NCBI RefSeq assembly: GCF_001411555.2
Contig: NC_049912.1
Coordinates: 28,435,514-28,499,513 of the forward strand
Reading direction: 5' to 3'
Source of the DNA: Juglans regia
Taxonomy: Eukaryota > Streptophyta > Magnoliopsida > Fagales > Juglandaceae
Length of the DNA: 64,000 bases
Shown piece by piece: positions 12,571 through 25,700 of this stretch; positions within the stretch are counted from its first letter, which is position 1; every line of letters starts with the position of its first letter. The position numbers and the translations under genes are program-made. Under the pieces are notes generated by a model that had not been told where the DNA came from, searched no databases, and saw only the letters and a program-made list of their open reading frames with translations.

Positions 12571-14338
12571 GACTTGGCTTACCTGACAACAGCTAGAAGT
12601 GATTTAGACTGATTTGTTAGGGCATTAAGGCGTCTCCCCTGCAATTAAAATCATTGCTGAACAAATTCATGATAGAATCTTTCCACAAATCAATCAAAAA
12701 ACTGAGTCCACAATTTTATATGTAATAGAATAATGATAGGTTACTACCTATTACTACCTATCTAATTCATTACACCATATAAAGTTCCAAGAAATGACCT
12801 GATCCCAAATATGGTATCTAGAACCCATGAGGTTAGATGTGACGGCCCCAATAAAACTATCGTCCATGCTAGACAATATTCCTTTCGTATTCTGAGCTAC
12901 GGTGAACGCGGACTTCCCGTTATTCCTCTTGTGGTGGGCAACAGCTAGTTTCCGATTCTGTCGTCCCTGACCTTCCTGGTTTTATAATTCCAGATAAAAG
13001 AATCAAGAGTTAAACCTTGCTCCTAGAAGGGAGTTTACCATGCTCCACAAGAAAAACCATGAACAACCCAGATACAGGCAATCAAGTAATCAAACAGGGG
13101 GCCACACTAAAAGAGAAATTATAGAGAATAGCGGGTGCACTTGAGAGTTGCATGGAAAAGATGAAGCAAAAGCATTTATACCACAAATTACACATTGTAT
13201 CGTGATGCAGAAAAATAGTGAAGATGGCATGCAGAAGTTATTAGATGTCAGTACCCTACCAAAACCAGAAACTCATCGTCCTTGTCCGCTATTTCATCCA
13301 AGGTATAATAATATTTTCATCAGAATTGCAAAATTCTCGCAGACTTTTATGAGTAAGACAGAAAGTAAACAAAAAACAACATTGAGTTACAAATATGATT
13401 CCTTGGCCTTCCCCTACAGAAACAACCGTTAGCAATATCCCCATGGGTTTCGACTTCTCGTGCACAGGTGCTCAAAGATACCACCATGTCAGGGTTGATA
13501 TGCATACAAAAAATACGTACCAATCCAACTTGCAAAAACCGGGAAATAAAAAATGAAAACTTTAAAGACTCCGGAACCGTATGCTAATGAGATAAAATCC
13601 AGAATTTTATACAAATAGAATTAATATACAACCAAAGAGAGGGGAAACATTTTTATAAGTCACGGGGATCTCACATTCGTATAAAGAGCGTATAGAGTAC
13701 CCCCATGTAGTCCCTCCGGCGATGCTTCTTTCACAATTACACAAGTACACCTTCCTATATCCGGAGGTAATGGCCTACATAACAAAGACCTGAACAAGCA
13801 TATACAAAACTGAGATTAAAAAGACTTCAAACAGGGTTTTTGCGTCAAAAGCCCAAAACGGTGAACAGAAAACCAACCTATTAGGCAGTGTAGACCAAGA
13901 AGAAGCCGGGGCAGCCTCAGAATCTGAGTAGTCCCAAATATTCAAAGAACTGGAGGTTTCCGATTCGGCAGGGTCCCAAATTTTCGGCCCAAAAGCCTTC
14001 TCAGGCTCATTCATTTGCATGCAAAACTGAAGCGAGGATGGCTTCAATACCCTGCCGTTTGTGGAGAGAGACTTCATGGCGGTGAACCGCTTGGGCGTAC
14101 CAAACCCATTCGGGGGCACCACATTTTCTTTGTCAGTACCAAAAAAGGCAGGCTTCTCGTTTTGCTTCCTGTTGGGCACATCGTTCTCTTTGTTGTCGGT
14201 AAATATACGTGGGGTTGAGCAGACGCCCCCACCGCCTTCACTGCTGCTGCGGCTGTGCCTGAGGTCATTGAGAGGGTTGACATAGAGGGAGTTGTATGAG
14301 GATTGCCGTGGCATTGAGGATCTCTTGCAACCAGTCAT
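11517..14338 (-). CDS. TLP8: Tubby-like protein without F-box (TLP8-like), 9 exons
   Basis: Tubby-domain protein; in plants these bind phosphoinositides and tether to the plasma membrane. Coding exons are 13878-14338, 13675-13789, 12799-12975, 12583-12638, 12371-12467, 12155-12244, 11974-12066, 11735-11802 and 11517-11592; they join with GT-AG borders into 410 residues. The N-terminal 130 residues are polar, with SEAAPASSWSTLPNR just before the tubby domain. Tubby signatures are GRCTCVIVKEASPEGLHGG, KLAVAHHKRRNGKSAF, NLMGSRYHIWDQ, HYNKISKQNELDYRDRGRAG, RIQSSVKNFQLTLE, QLGRVGKSKYVMDYRYPLTG and the terminal AFCICLASMDSKLCCMV. There is no F-box, which separates it from most plant TLPs and matches AtTLP8. 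The start at 14338 (MTGCKRSSM) fits the family; the frame stays open upstream to an ATG at 14656, which would add 106 unconserved-looking residues. Confidence 0.92.
12514..12570. repeat. Compound microsatellite (AC)n(AT)n(AG)n
   Basis: Three adjacent dinucleotide runs lie in TLP8 intron 4, ending 12 bases from the exon 4 donor side. It should be length-polymorphic. Confidence 0.9.
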
Positions 14339-14750
14339 GAGGTTTCGATGGAGGTAAAATTCGTTAATCCTTGGACGTATTGGATTTGAATGCTGGACGT
14401 TGTGTCTGGTTTTGGGATTTTGGTAGACTTCTTGAAACGAGTCACATCTGGCACGGAGATTGATTTTGAAATGTGTTGCTTTGGGAAAGATTTGACTTAC
14501 TTTTTGTGCGTAGATGATTTTGTCTGAGAAGAGTTCAGTGGCTCCGATTTTGCCACGTAGGTACATTGAGTGGGTCCCCAATTGCTGTGAGGGTGGGTAG
14601 AAACAGTACATTTCAGTGGACCCCAATGACTTAGGTGGGGGTGAGATATGATGCAACTGAGTGATGCGGATCGAAAGGATGTTTTTGAATTTGAATGGTC
14701 ATTGGGAAATGTGAGCGTTTTGTTTTTGGATGGTGGGAACTAATGTCTTA

Positions 14751-15230
14751 GAGCATTGGCAATGGACTAGCCAAATACTAATGCAAGTCCAAACTTTAGC
14801 TAGATGTGAGAAAAAGCCTCCACATTGGACTAGCCAATGGTCCAAAGTTTAAGACTTGATGAATAGTAAATCTTAAGTCCTCTCCAAATATGGCTAGCTA
14901 CTATTCACAATGGAAAGCAATATTTAATTATTTCATCACTTCCTTCTCTCTTTAAATGGTAAAACATGCATGGCATGCACATCATTTCTACTAATTGATA
15001 GAGTAGACACATTATTTCTACAAAACATGAAAACCTAAGAAATATATAAATTGTATTTACAAATAAAAAAATAAAAATAAAAGTAAAAAATATAATATTA
15101 TATTATGATTTTAACTTTATAATGGCTAGTCTAATGTGGACTCACCTAGTAAAAAATTGATATTATAGCTAAAAATTAAGATTCTAGCCAAACTTTAGAC
15201 TTGACAATGGCTATACCATTGCCAATGCTC
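14751..15230. mobile_element. Tourist-like (PIF/Harbinger type) MITE with TTA target duplication
   Basis: The ends GAGCATTGGCAATGG and CCATTGCCAATGCTC are perfect 15-base inverted repeats. The trinucleotide TTA directly flanks both sides (14748-14750 and 15231-15233), the target preference of PIF/Harbinger MITEs. The element is 480 bp and has no coding capacity. It sits about 410 bases upstream of the TLP8 start. Confidence 0.88.
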
Positions 15231-15400
15231 TTATGTGCGTGCGCTTGCTTGCTTGCTTGGTCGGAATACTAACGGTAACTATTCAAAATCTTTGACCTTT
15301 TTTCCTTTTATCTTTGAGATCCTGTGTTGGAGACCGAATCGAGGGGGTTTTATTAGAAAAGAGGTTTACCGAGAGGAGTCGCGGTTGGAATAGCAATATG

Positions 15401-15570
15401 ACGACGAGATGATTTTAAATAAAATTTAAATGGAATAAAATATTATTTTAATATTATTATTATTTTAAAATTTTAAAAAATTAAATTATTTATTTTATTT
15501 TAAATAAAAATTTAAAAAAATTATAATGATAAAATAAAATGAACACTTTTACTATTTAAACAGATCTAAA
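15401..15570. repeat. AT-rich foldback MITE, family A copy 2
   Basis: Matches the core of family A (AATAAAATATTATTTTAATA, then AAATTATTTATTTTATTTTA) between an ACGAGATGATTTTAAAT start and a GATAAAATAAAATGAACA end. The outer termini are degenerate. Confidence 0.6.
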
Positions 15571-16776
15571 AAATTGTTCTCATCATATTATGTTGGATCA
15601 TATGTTTTTTTTTCTAATGAGTGGGAATGTTTTATTTGCACGAGACAGACGAAAAACAATCTACAAAGCCTATGGAATCAAATTTTCGTAGTTAAATACT
15701 TTTTTACAATTTAAAAAAATATAAACATTACTGTATTTAATGGTGAAATCCAAACTTTTCACATATAATATTTATGAATTTTGCTATACACTAACCTGTG
15801 TGTTAAGTGTTAAAACATAACTTACAGTGAGAACAATTATAATTTTAAAAAAAATTAAAACATCAATCATTTTTAGCATAATTTATGTAAAAAATTTCTA
15901 CATCAGCGTGCATGTTGAGTGTGCAAAAAATAAAACTTATAAATAGATTTTCTCAATATTTAATGTAATGAAGTCCAAATATTGTATTTGCCTCGTTAAA
16001 TTATAAAAAGTAAATATCTGCAAGGTGCTGCAAATACAAGATAGAATAATTAATCACGTGAAAAAACAGTTTTTGTGCAATCAACACACCACCACATCAA
16101 CTGTTTTAAAAAATAATTAGTATTTTAATTTTTCTTAAAGTAAAATTAATCTCATAATAAGTGGTGTGTAAATGCACAGATTTTGTGTAGCAACAGAGGT
16201 GGCCTCCACTCCAATGTGAGGGGAACACAAACAAGCCCTCCTGGAGTGGTTCTGTGGCTACCGTGTCAAAGTGGCAAGAACCTAAGGTGATTGGGCCTCA
16301 TCCGGCAAGACCAACCCCTTTTGACTCTTTGAGGGTGGGCAGCCATTCTATTATTTTATTTTTGTAGATTAAATTTTATTCAGTAGGGATGAACCTTTTT
16401 TTTTTAAGCAAAAAGTTAACGTATCAACTTATTATTGAAAAGTGCATAAGCCTGATTCGTTGAAGATAAATTCAAAAGTAATAGTACCTTTAAAAAAAGA
16501 TTTAAAACAACTACCCAGCACCCAACTCCGGAGACACTGATAAGAGCCTTACTACAACAGCCACAAGGCTAAATCATGCACAGCTCTATCAAATCTTCCA
16601 TTGACAACGTACAACCTGCAGCTAGAATTATAGAGAAATGTGAGGGAAGGAAGGACTATAATGGTCGAGATTTTAAGTTTTAACGCATTGAAGATTTGGC
16701 ACAAGATGAAGATTTGGTATCAAAAGTAGCGGTAAAAAAATCAGACTGAAGGATTACCGTTGATGGGGCATTTTTT

Positions 16777-19700
16777 TCATTCCAATATTTTGTTGGCAAT
16801 GGGAAAGATGGGAGCTATATCCACAGGAACCTGAGATACAAAGAGAAAATGAAAGAATAGAAGGACAAAAATGACAAATTGCATGTCGGTGTTTGGTGTG
16901 AGGATGATAAGTAGCATTTCTCATAGTAAGAAAACCCTGGATACATTTCGACTAATGAAAATACTGGCAGTGAGAAAGTAACAGATTGTTGTGGCTCACA
17001 CCTGAATGTCCTCTAATTTCTGCAGAGCAATCTTTAATGGTTGTGTCATTTTACCATATTTCTGAAGAAGCGCATCTGCAGCTTCTTTGTCACCTTTTGC
17101 CTGTATGGTGAGTATCTCCCTACTCAGGCTTTCGACCGCATCCTCAACCTTTTGAAAGTAGAACAAACTTTATGGCCCAGAAGAAAAGGAAAGAAGAACC
17201 ATGGAAGAGGAATTATGGAATACTTATACCTTAGAAAAATCAACAGAGAACGTCTCATTGGGATGCAAAATGAAGGCTCCTTTGTCATATAGCCAGTTAA
17301 ATTGCAATGCTTGTCCTTTCCTGAAGATATATATTGCAAATACATAAGATGCTTGGTGATAGCAGTTAAAATAGTGGATGATCATAGGATGAATAGCTAG
17401 CTCACCCATGAGCTTCCTGTAAGCCAAAACGTACTGAACGGAAGCATCCAGCAAGGAAGGAAACGTACATGGACTCTAACAAACTCTTGGGAAGCCAATC
17501 CTAGTCTCACCACAGAGATATAAGTAAGAACATCATTCTTAAGCTTCCACCATCAAAATAGAGCTTTGGAACTTAAATCCACAAAAGACCCATCCTTTTT
17601 ATTTGAAAGCAACTCACCCACCCTGTGGTGCCATTTAGATGAAAGGCTATTGACGAAAATACCAATATTATTTTAAATTTCCTTCGATCAATTAGAAGCC
17701 AATTATGACTATAGCCTATAGAACAGCTGCAGCCTTTTATTTTAAACTTACTTCTCTGTTAAATTTACCTATAAAAATAAATAAATTTACTTCTGATTCA
17801 TTCCCATGTATGTTGTATAATGATAAGGGAATTAATGATACAAAATAAGTGCATTGTCTAAAGCATGTGAAAATGATCCTATTAATGAGACTCATAAAAA
17901 ATAATTGTGAATTGCATAACTAATTAATGACCTGGTGAATTAGGAAACGTAGAGCCCAAAGACCAACTATATCAGCTTTTGCTTCTTCCAAAGCTGAGTG
18001 GAGTTCTTGAAGTTCCTGTATCAAAGTATAATATAGAAAGCATGAAGAATCAGATATAATACTATATTTAATAAAATTAAAAAAAAAAAAGGGAAATGAC
18101 ATTACATCCGAACTCAAAAATTCAAACTTTTGTAAGCTTTTAAAAACTCATAATAGGTGAATTGGCTCAACAAGTACATAAACAGGTTCCAAGTCCTAAA
18201 CACAACTAATATGAGTCACTTAACGCATCCTCTCACATCTATGCCCAAACAACACCAAAATTAAGGCAAACAGGCCCAATGACCAACAAAATCCAAAATA
18301 AAGGCAATACCTGGAGTTCAAGAACAAAAAAGACCAAACACTGATATAAAGTTGGAGCATCCAACCTAAAAGTCAAGAGGCCCAACAAGTACACAAACCC
18401 ATATCAAGTTGCAAACAAAGAGGAACTCCTCAAAACTTCTGCCACACATGACCAAATTATTTTCGCCTTCACCCAAGAAACATAGAGATGCAGCTAATAC
18501 ATCTTCTTTCTTTCATAGGTGATAAATCTAATTGAAAAGTGCAGTAAGGGTTGCAATCATAGTACATGTGATGTATACACAATAAACGACCTAAAGCAGC
18601 TAACATATTTCATGCTGATATATATATCATGTTGACTTGGTGTTATGGTGTCGCAATTTTAAAAGTTCTATTTTGCTTAACATTAGTTGCACTTTTTGGT
18701 CTAAATAGTCAAATGGTCATTTTTCTTTTATTGCTAAAGAAAAACTTTATTGATGAGAGAAGTGCGCATAGCCCAATACATGGGTGTATAGCTATTAAAT
18801 GAACAGAAACTTAACTTCATGTAAAAGTTCTACTTCAATATAGAAGTAGATGAGTTACTATGTGAACAAGTTCTAATACTAAATTTAATTGGGTATGAAT
18901 TTAAAAAAATAAATAAAAAAGAAGAAGAAGAAGTGAAACCACAGAAAAGAAAGAAACATATTAAGAAATAAAAATTGTTTAACTGACCAATCTGACTGTA
19001 GACTTTTCACCGTTTGGAAGTGTTATGCTATGGGGCCCAATCCCATGGCAACACTCATGGCAAATTGTGTGAGTGAAGAAGGATTCAAAATCTACAAGTC
19101 CTTGTTGTTCCTTTGTAATGCAAACATCAGCTATAGGTTGAAGAATATGCTTAAACCTGGTGAGTAGAGGCACGTCAGATTCAAAAAAAAATTATCAACA
19201 TGAAATGCCCAGATTTCAGGAAAGCAAGCGATGATGGAAATCAATTAATCAAAATAAATGTAAATAGTGGGCAGTAAAAAAGCATAATGATCACAGAAAT
19301 TCCAAGGAAGGAATTGTACTTAGCCTCCGAAACATTCTTAAGCATGACCATTGATGTTCCTCGATCTTTTACTATACGCTCATCATTTGGCAAATTGAAA
19401 GCAACGGTTTGAGGGCCCTTTACATCCTGAGGCAAAATTTAATCTCATCAGCATTCTTTTTTATTAAATAATACTACACTTAGATCAGAACAATTAAGTG
19501 TGGATAAAAAGAACAAAAAATTAACACAAGAAAAAAACTATAGTTGGAAAACAAACAGACTAAAGTTGCCAATACCAGTTAACATAGAGCAAATTATAGC
19601 TCTCCAAACAGTAAGTTAATTACGTTGTTGGTTTTAACCATAGCTAAGTTTTCAACACACAAATAATACTTGTACAAAGAGTGCAAGCACATCTAACTAA

Positions 19701-22700
19701 TATATTAATTCCAGGTCCTGTCTCTCAATCTCATGGTGCACTATCACCAACTCAAAGAATTTTAAAAGTTAAACTGTTTAATGCCAAAATAAGCCAGGTA
19801 GTCCTCAAGTGTACAAAAAGACACAAAAACCAAACCACCCAAGAGAGATGTCTAAGCAAATTAAGCTCAAACCATAAGTTCATATAGTTGGGCCCCAGCC
19901 AAATGCAGATCATCTTAGAAACTTCTCTAGAGGGTTGAAAACTGGGGAAAACCATCATTTTAATCTCAGGAAGTGATCCAAGGTCAGCACTCACTGAGGA
20001 ATGAGCAAAATAGACTCAAAAAGGAAAACAGCCTATGGACTCTCATTGACAAGAAAAAGAACCCAGAAAAGCCAAGACAAAGTACAAGTCATCCTAGCGT
20101 CCATGGCAGGACAGCATCCATACAGGCTACAAATCTTGATATAAACTAATTACCGAAATTCAAATTTGTAGGTATTGGGTCAGGCACAGACACACCTACA
20201 CAAATTTTAAAGGCATCCTATGACTACGGTGTGAAAATTGGGGAAAAATTAAGGCTGGGATGGCAGATTAAGGGTTATATTAGCATATTTATGTCCAACG
20301 GATACACTGAACTATATGGTAAAACCACATAGATATAAGCATATATGCTACACTAATATTTCTAACATCTGCATCTTTATCTTCGTTAGTTCGCTTTTTG
20401 TCTCTGACAAAGGACAGCTTAGGACACCTCCCTACATGAGCTTTGTGGTTAGAGTTTAGGATAACAGAGGTAATTATTTTAGGGTTTATAAACTATTTGA
20501 AGTGGCAGGATTTAATTGCAAAGAATTCCTGCACAAGTGTAGACTAAAATATGTTATATTAAACTACTGTACAACACTCAGCTGACCCTAACCAGAAGTT
20601 CAGAACTTTGAGACCCCTACACATTCCAGGCACTTATTGCGAATGGAGATTGCAAAATTAGATCAGAGGAAAGACGAAAAAAAGGGGAAACTTTTTTAAA
20701 AGAAAATTACAGTAATTTCAAATTAATGCATACTCTGGGCCTATTCTCATTATGTGACACTACTAAAGATGGATAGAAACCATAATTTTAGGACAGAGCT
20801 TGTAATTAAGTGGGTTGTCAGGATACCAATATTACTGGATCATCATTTATGATCTTCATTATTATTTGTTGATAAATGAGCTTTCTAAGCTTCCCCTAAT
20901 GCACTGCAGATATCTTACAATTAGTTATATTTGAATTACCATGCTTGATTCATGGCATACAGAAGTATAAATTGGGTATAGAATAGAACCATCATGGAAG
21001 ATACCTTTCAGTTTTCACACATTTTACAAACTCACCCCTGCATTATAAAGAAGGTGAATGACCCGAATAGGAGCAGCAGTCACATCTTCAGATTTGTACA
21101 CACTTTCCATTGGCAGATTTTGTTCAAGAATCTGTATAATAGAATCCTTTTTAGTAATTGTAAAGTAAAATTAGAGGAAAAATGAAAGCTATTACACCTC
21201 TGGTAGGCCACTGACCCATCAGCCAAATGGTACATATCCTTATCTGAAAGGAGAAGTTCGGTTCAACCCATAGTTGGTGGGGTTTATGAGGCTAGAGTTC
21301 TTCAACCAATTGCTAAGATGAAAAAAAGTGAATGGGAACAGAAGAGGGTGAATGAGAACAGAAGAGGATAAGAATACCTTCAAATTATCACCAAAGAGTT
21401 TAAGCTGAGCAGTTGCTTTGTCATCCCGAACTCCAATAAATGCTTCAAATGTAGCCTGCAATTAAATGCAATGTAACTATTAAGTTATATGTGCTATTTG
21501 AGTACAGTGAACAAGAATATGAGTGATCAATGATAAATTCCAGCTTCAGAAAAAAGATAAACAAGGTTTAATGCTTTCTACAAAGCTCAGTTTTGTTCTA
21601 AGACTCCTGCAGCCCTGCCATGTGTCTTTCAGAAAATGTAACATTATCCTCACTTCAGCAATCATTTCACCAACAGAATAACAGTAATATCTATTTCAAG
21701 CATTACTAGTTTTAAGCAATGCTGGGCATACAAGTCAACCGGCTAGGTACATATGACATGGCAATAGCAATTCCAATCTTCATCCAAAAGTAGCCAGAGA
21801 AAATCCCCAACAAGATAACAATAGTGATCGCCCTTAACGGATTGTACTACTCAATTTCAGAACACTTCAATATGATTACATGTTACCGAAGCTAATTTTG
21901 ATTTTGGGCTCCAATAGGATCTGTTACTCATAAATATCAAGCAAAGGCAGAAAAATAAAGTCATCTCTTGTATCCTATCCTTCGAGCTTTGGTTAACTTT
22001 AAAGCAATTTTCATTGTATAGGCACACAATGAAGATTATTTTTTATATAGGATAAGATTTTGTTGAATCAAAAATGGAGTTACTCGAGTATACAAGTAGT
22101 ATACAAGAGAGACATCTAACTAGCTAAAGGGTGGTAATCAACCCACACAGCCCATGAGACTAGAATACATAAACTCACTGTACATCCATAGACTTGGTGC
22201 TTAAAGGCCACGAGGCACATGCAGAATAGTGTTACGACTGAAAAGAAACTCAATCTTACACTACAAGTAAAGGTGATGAAAATGCGAGCAACATGAACAG
22301 GCTATCCATAAAAATAATACCTTGTACCCAAAAAGTGTATCTTCATATGTCTCATAGGGACCAATAGTAACATCCAGCTTGGAATCCTACACCAAAGGGA
22401 CCAAATCGACATTAACAGTGAAACCAAAAGACTATTACAAATATTTGTTTAAAATTTTGAAACCATAGCAACAGAAAAAAACTGGTTGATATTTGATGAA
22501 AAGCTACAATGAATCTTCCACAATTGTGTCTTTTGTGTTTCCTGTGTTATCATATTCTTCTTTCCTGTATCAGCATATAAATTTTACAATTTTAATATAG
22601 CGATGCATGTAAAAGTTCAATCAATGCCTTGATTAGACTCTTATAACTTGGTAGTTGGCAATAAAAAACACATCACTTTAAACTTTCTCTTCAAGCTAGC

Positions 22701-25700
22701 CTATATGCTTATTTATTTATAGTTTGATGTCCTGGAAATGCAATGGCTTCAAAATATGTAAAACTTGATGAAACAAGTGATGGAAATCAACAAAGATTGT
22801 GAACTAGAAACGCAAACCCCTCAAAAAAAGTGGGAAAAAGTAGTTCATAATCAGAGTTCAGCATACTGCAAACTTCATTCTCTTTACAAGAGGGACTAAT
22901 ATTTCTATCAGCCAACTTGATGGATCCATGTGAACTTTTATCCTGGGACTTCAATACTGTTCTTAAATATGTATAGAAGGACAACGTCTTCAATGGAATT
23001 TGACCAGCATAAATATCATACGACAAACTTTTTGACTTTGATGAAGATTACAATACACGGCCATTGAATTTCAGCCTAAAATGTCAATTTTAATTAGGTT
23101 TCTCAAAAAACAATTCTGCGGAAAGAAACAATTCCCTAGACAGTATGTGCTCCTAATGACGGCCATCATTAGTAAGATAATGCTAAGGTGAGTTTTTTAA
23201 ATCCATTAATCAGGCATCTCGCAAGTATTTGGACGGGAGTGTAAGCGAAGCCATGCCATAAATGTGGCTAAATATGTCAGCACCACAATAGTTCTTTGTT
23301 TATCTAGGACAACGTTCACTCTCAAATCATACACTGATCCTCCCTCCCCTTCCCCCCTCATTTTTCAATTTGTTAGCATATGATGCACGTAATCGGTATT
23401 GTTGGCTTACTTTCTGATAGCTCAAACTTTTAGGATTAGTGGTTTCTAACATGCAACAAAGTCAAGTTTACATAAGAGGCATATCATTTTTCAGGTTCTG
23501 GGAACTCCTGTTTCATTTTTAGTCTTGGTGTTTGTGTCCGTTTCTATTCAAATTTCTAGATTCACCTGAAGTTTTGGACCTCATTTTAGAATGTTGTTAT
23601 TATATGATAAACTGGATATACATTATTATAAGAATGTGTGTATGTGGAGGAAGAGAGAGGGAGGTTAATCAGGAAAGTTCATGAAATCTTTTACTTTCTT
23701 TCTAGGTAAAAGAAGCGACTAAGAAGATCATAATGTTAATTCTTCAAGCTGCTATGTCGAAATCAGGTTTTACATACTAGGAAACTGACACAAAGTTATT
23801 TAGAAAGAATCAACAAATAGATGTCACTCTCCTTATGCGTAAAACTTTGCTTTGGGCATGCATTATTATGAACTGAATTACAAAGGAGAGGAGAAGTGGA
23901 GAACTATATGCCAAATACTAACCAACTCCATCCAGGCTATATCTGACTCATAATAATCATTTGAACACAGAGCATTGGCTTTGCTATGCAGCAGTCTCTT
24001 CAAACTACACAAGGCAAGAAAGACTCAGCACGTATTTGTGAGTAGAATAAAGATCAGCATATGCTTAAACAACGAACTATCAACAGAAATCTGAAAACAA
24101 AATTACCTAGATGAGCTAGTAATATCCCCAGCTTTTTGCAGTAATTCAGAGGCTTTTTTGAGGTAGGGCTTATACTCTTGAGGGAAAGGAACAATGTACA
24201 GATCATGGGTGGAACCAACCAAATGTTGTGTTATGTTAGCTGTATCATGAGACAAAGAAGATTCCAGACCAAATTCACTATGCCTTTTGATAATATTGAA
24301 AAAGCCAGTTGCATCCTGTTGTTGATCCGCTGTTAGACTGCTCTTCCATAATTCAAATTCCTGTAAAAGAGAAACTAATCGTATTTATGTATGTAAAACA
24401 ATTACTTTTTTATGCATATGACGAACTTTCCAGAAAATACCCTTTTGTCCATGTCTGGAGGATAGAAGTTTGCACCAGGTGGTTTCAGCATGGGGAATGC
24501 AGCTCTATATTCAAGGCCCTTCCAATGACTAACTCGCCTTGTGGCCTCAGGAAGCAACTTAATGGCTGAATCGGCAGTTGTTAAAAATGCCTCATTCTCA
24601 TCGAGGCAAGACCTGTTGATAAGGAACAATATTAGAGATTTTCTCCTTAAAAATGTACTTATCAAAAAATTGGACAAATTCTTCATCAAGAGATTTTTAC
24701 ACATTTCACAACAGAAAGAATCAGTTGGACTGCAGTATGTGTGAATACAATAAGTGTCAACGCTGTGTAGCTCCTCATTCCCATCACTTTTTACCCCTTA
24801 GCTGCAGGGTCCTTTTTGCTTCTTTATGAGATCGCATTGCTTATCATTTATGTATGTGGATACATTTGTACATTTGTAATAGTCTTGAGTCATGATTAAA
24901 TGCACATAACACTTAGCTAAGAGTAAAACTTTGAAGAGCCAACTTTTTATGAATTAAGGTCAAGAAGTGTCCAGAAAATTGAAAAAAAAAAAAATAGGCT
25001 AGGTCTCTGTACTTTTTGCAAGTCTGGTTCAGAAGGAGAAAGATATATATATATATATATATATGCATATATGGAGGGAGAGAGAGAGAGAGAGAGAGAG
25101 TAGAAACCCGATGCAAAGGCTAAAAATTTATTGTGGTAGTGTCTAATATTAGGATTGACAAAAACCTCTTGAGGTCATCTTTTTAGCAGAAAACAGAGGA
25201 GATCAAGGAGCCTGGTACAAATCTCTATATTTTGGTAATGAAGATACAAACCAAATAATTTTGTTTTTGGCAGGCAAGGAAACTGCTTCCTTCTACTCGA
25301 AGGCCTAAAAAAGGCTTTAGTCAGTCAGGTCACAGGAAGAAAGCCCGGTCCTGCAGTTTTCTAAGGCCGGGTCTGGCTTTGAAGAGAAGATTGCAATAAT
25401 GAGTCAGGGAAATAGGAACTAGGATATGAGTAAAATAAAGCTCAAAGGATCCAATCTCCCCTAACAAGGGATATCTCTCAAAGTCAGGGAATGATTAATC
25501 TTTTTATGTCTTTCTGAAGAAAATCAAACTTATTCGATAAATTTACCAAAAACTTTCATATCTTTAATACGCATTCTGTAACAAACATATTGAACATGAC
25601 TTTCTGTGTTTCAAGAGGTGTGTGTCTCTGTGTGTATGTGCGTGTGCACGTGTTTTGTTTAGGGATATCTCTCAAAGTCAGAGAATGATTAATCTTTTTA

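Larger units (their letters stand above)
14339..16776. other. Intergenic: TLP8 promoter side and NUDT3 3' flank
   Basis: Contains the TLP8 upstream region, a Tourist-like MITE at 14751-15230 and a family A MITE at 15401-15570. Between about 16190 and 16340 there is a less AT-rich stretch with no recognisable protein. Nothing else is supported. Confidence 0.65.

Noticed and set aside
13148..13432. Plus-strand open frame in TLP8 intron 2
   Set aside because: Located between well-supported TLP8 exons and without recognisable sequence.
11517..14338. F-box tubby protein with a missed N-terminal F-box exon
   Set aside because: The polar N-terminus with SEAAPASSWSTLPNR runs directly into the tubby domain as in TLP8. 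No F-box-like sequence was found in the 2.4 kb upstream.
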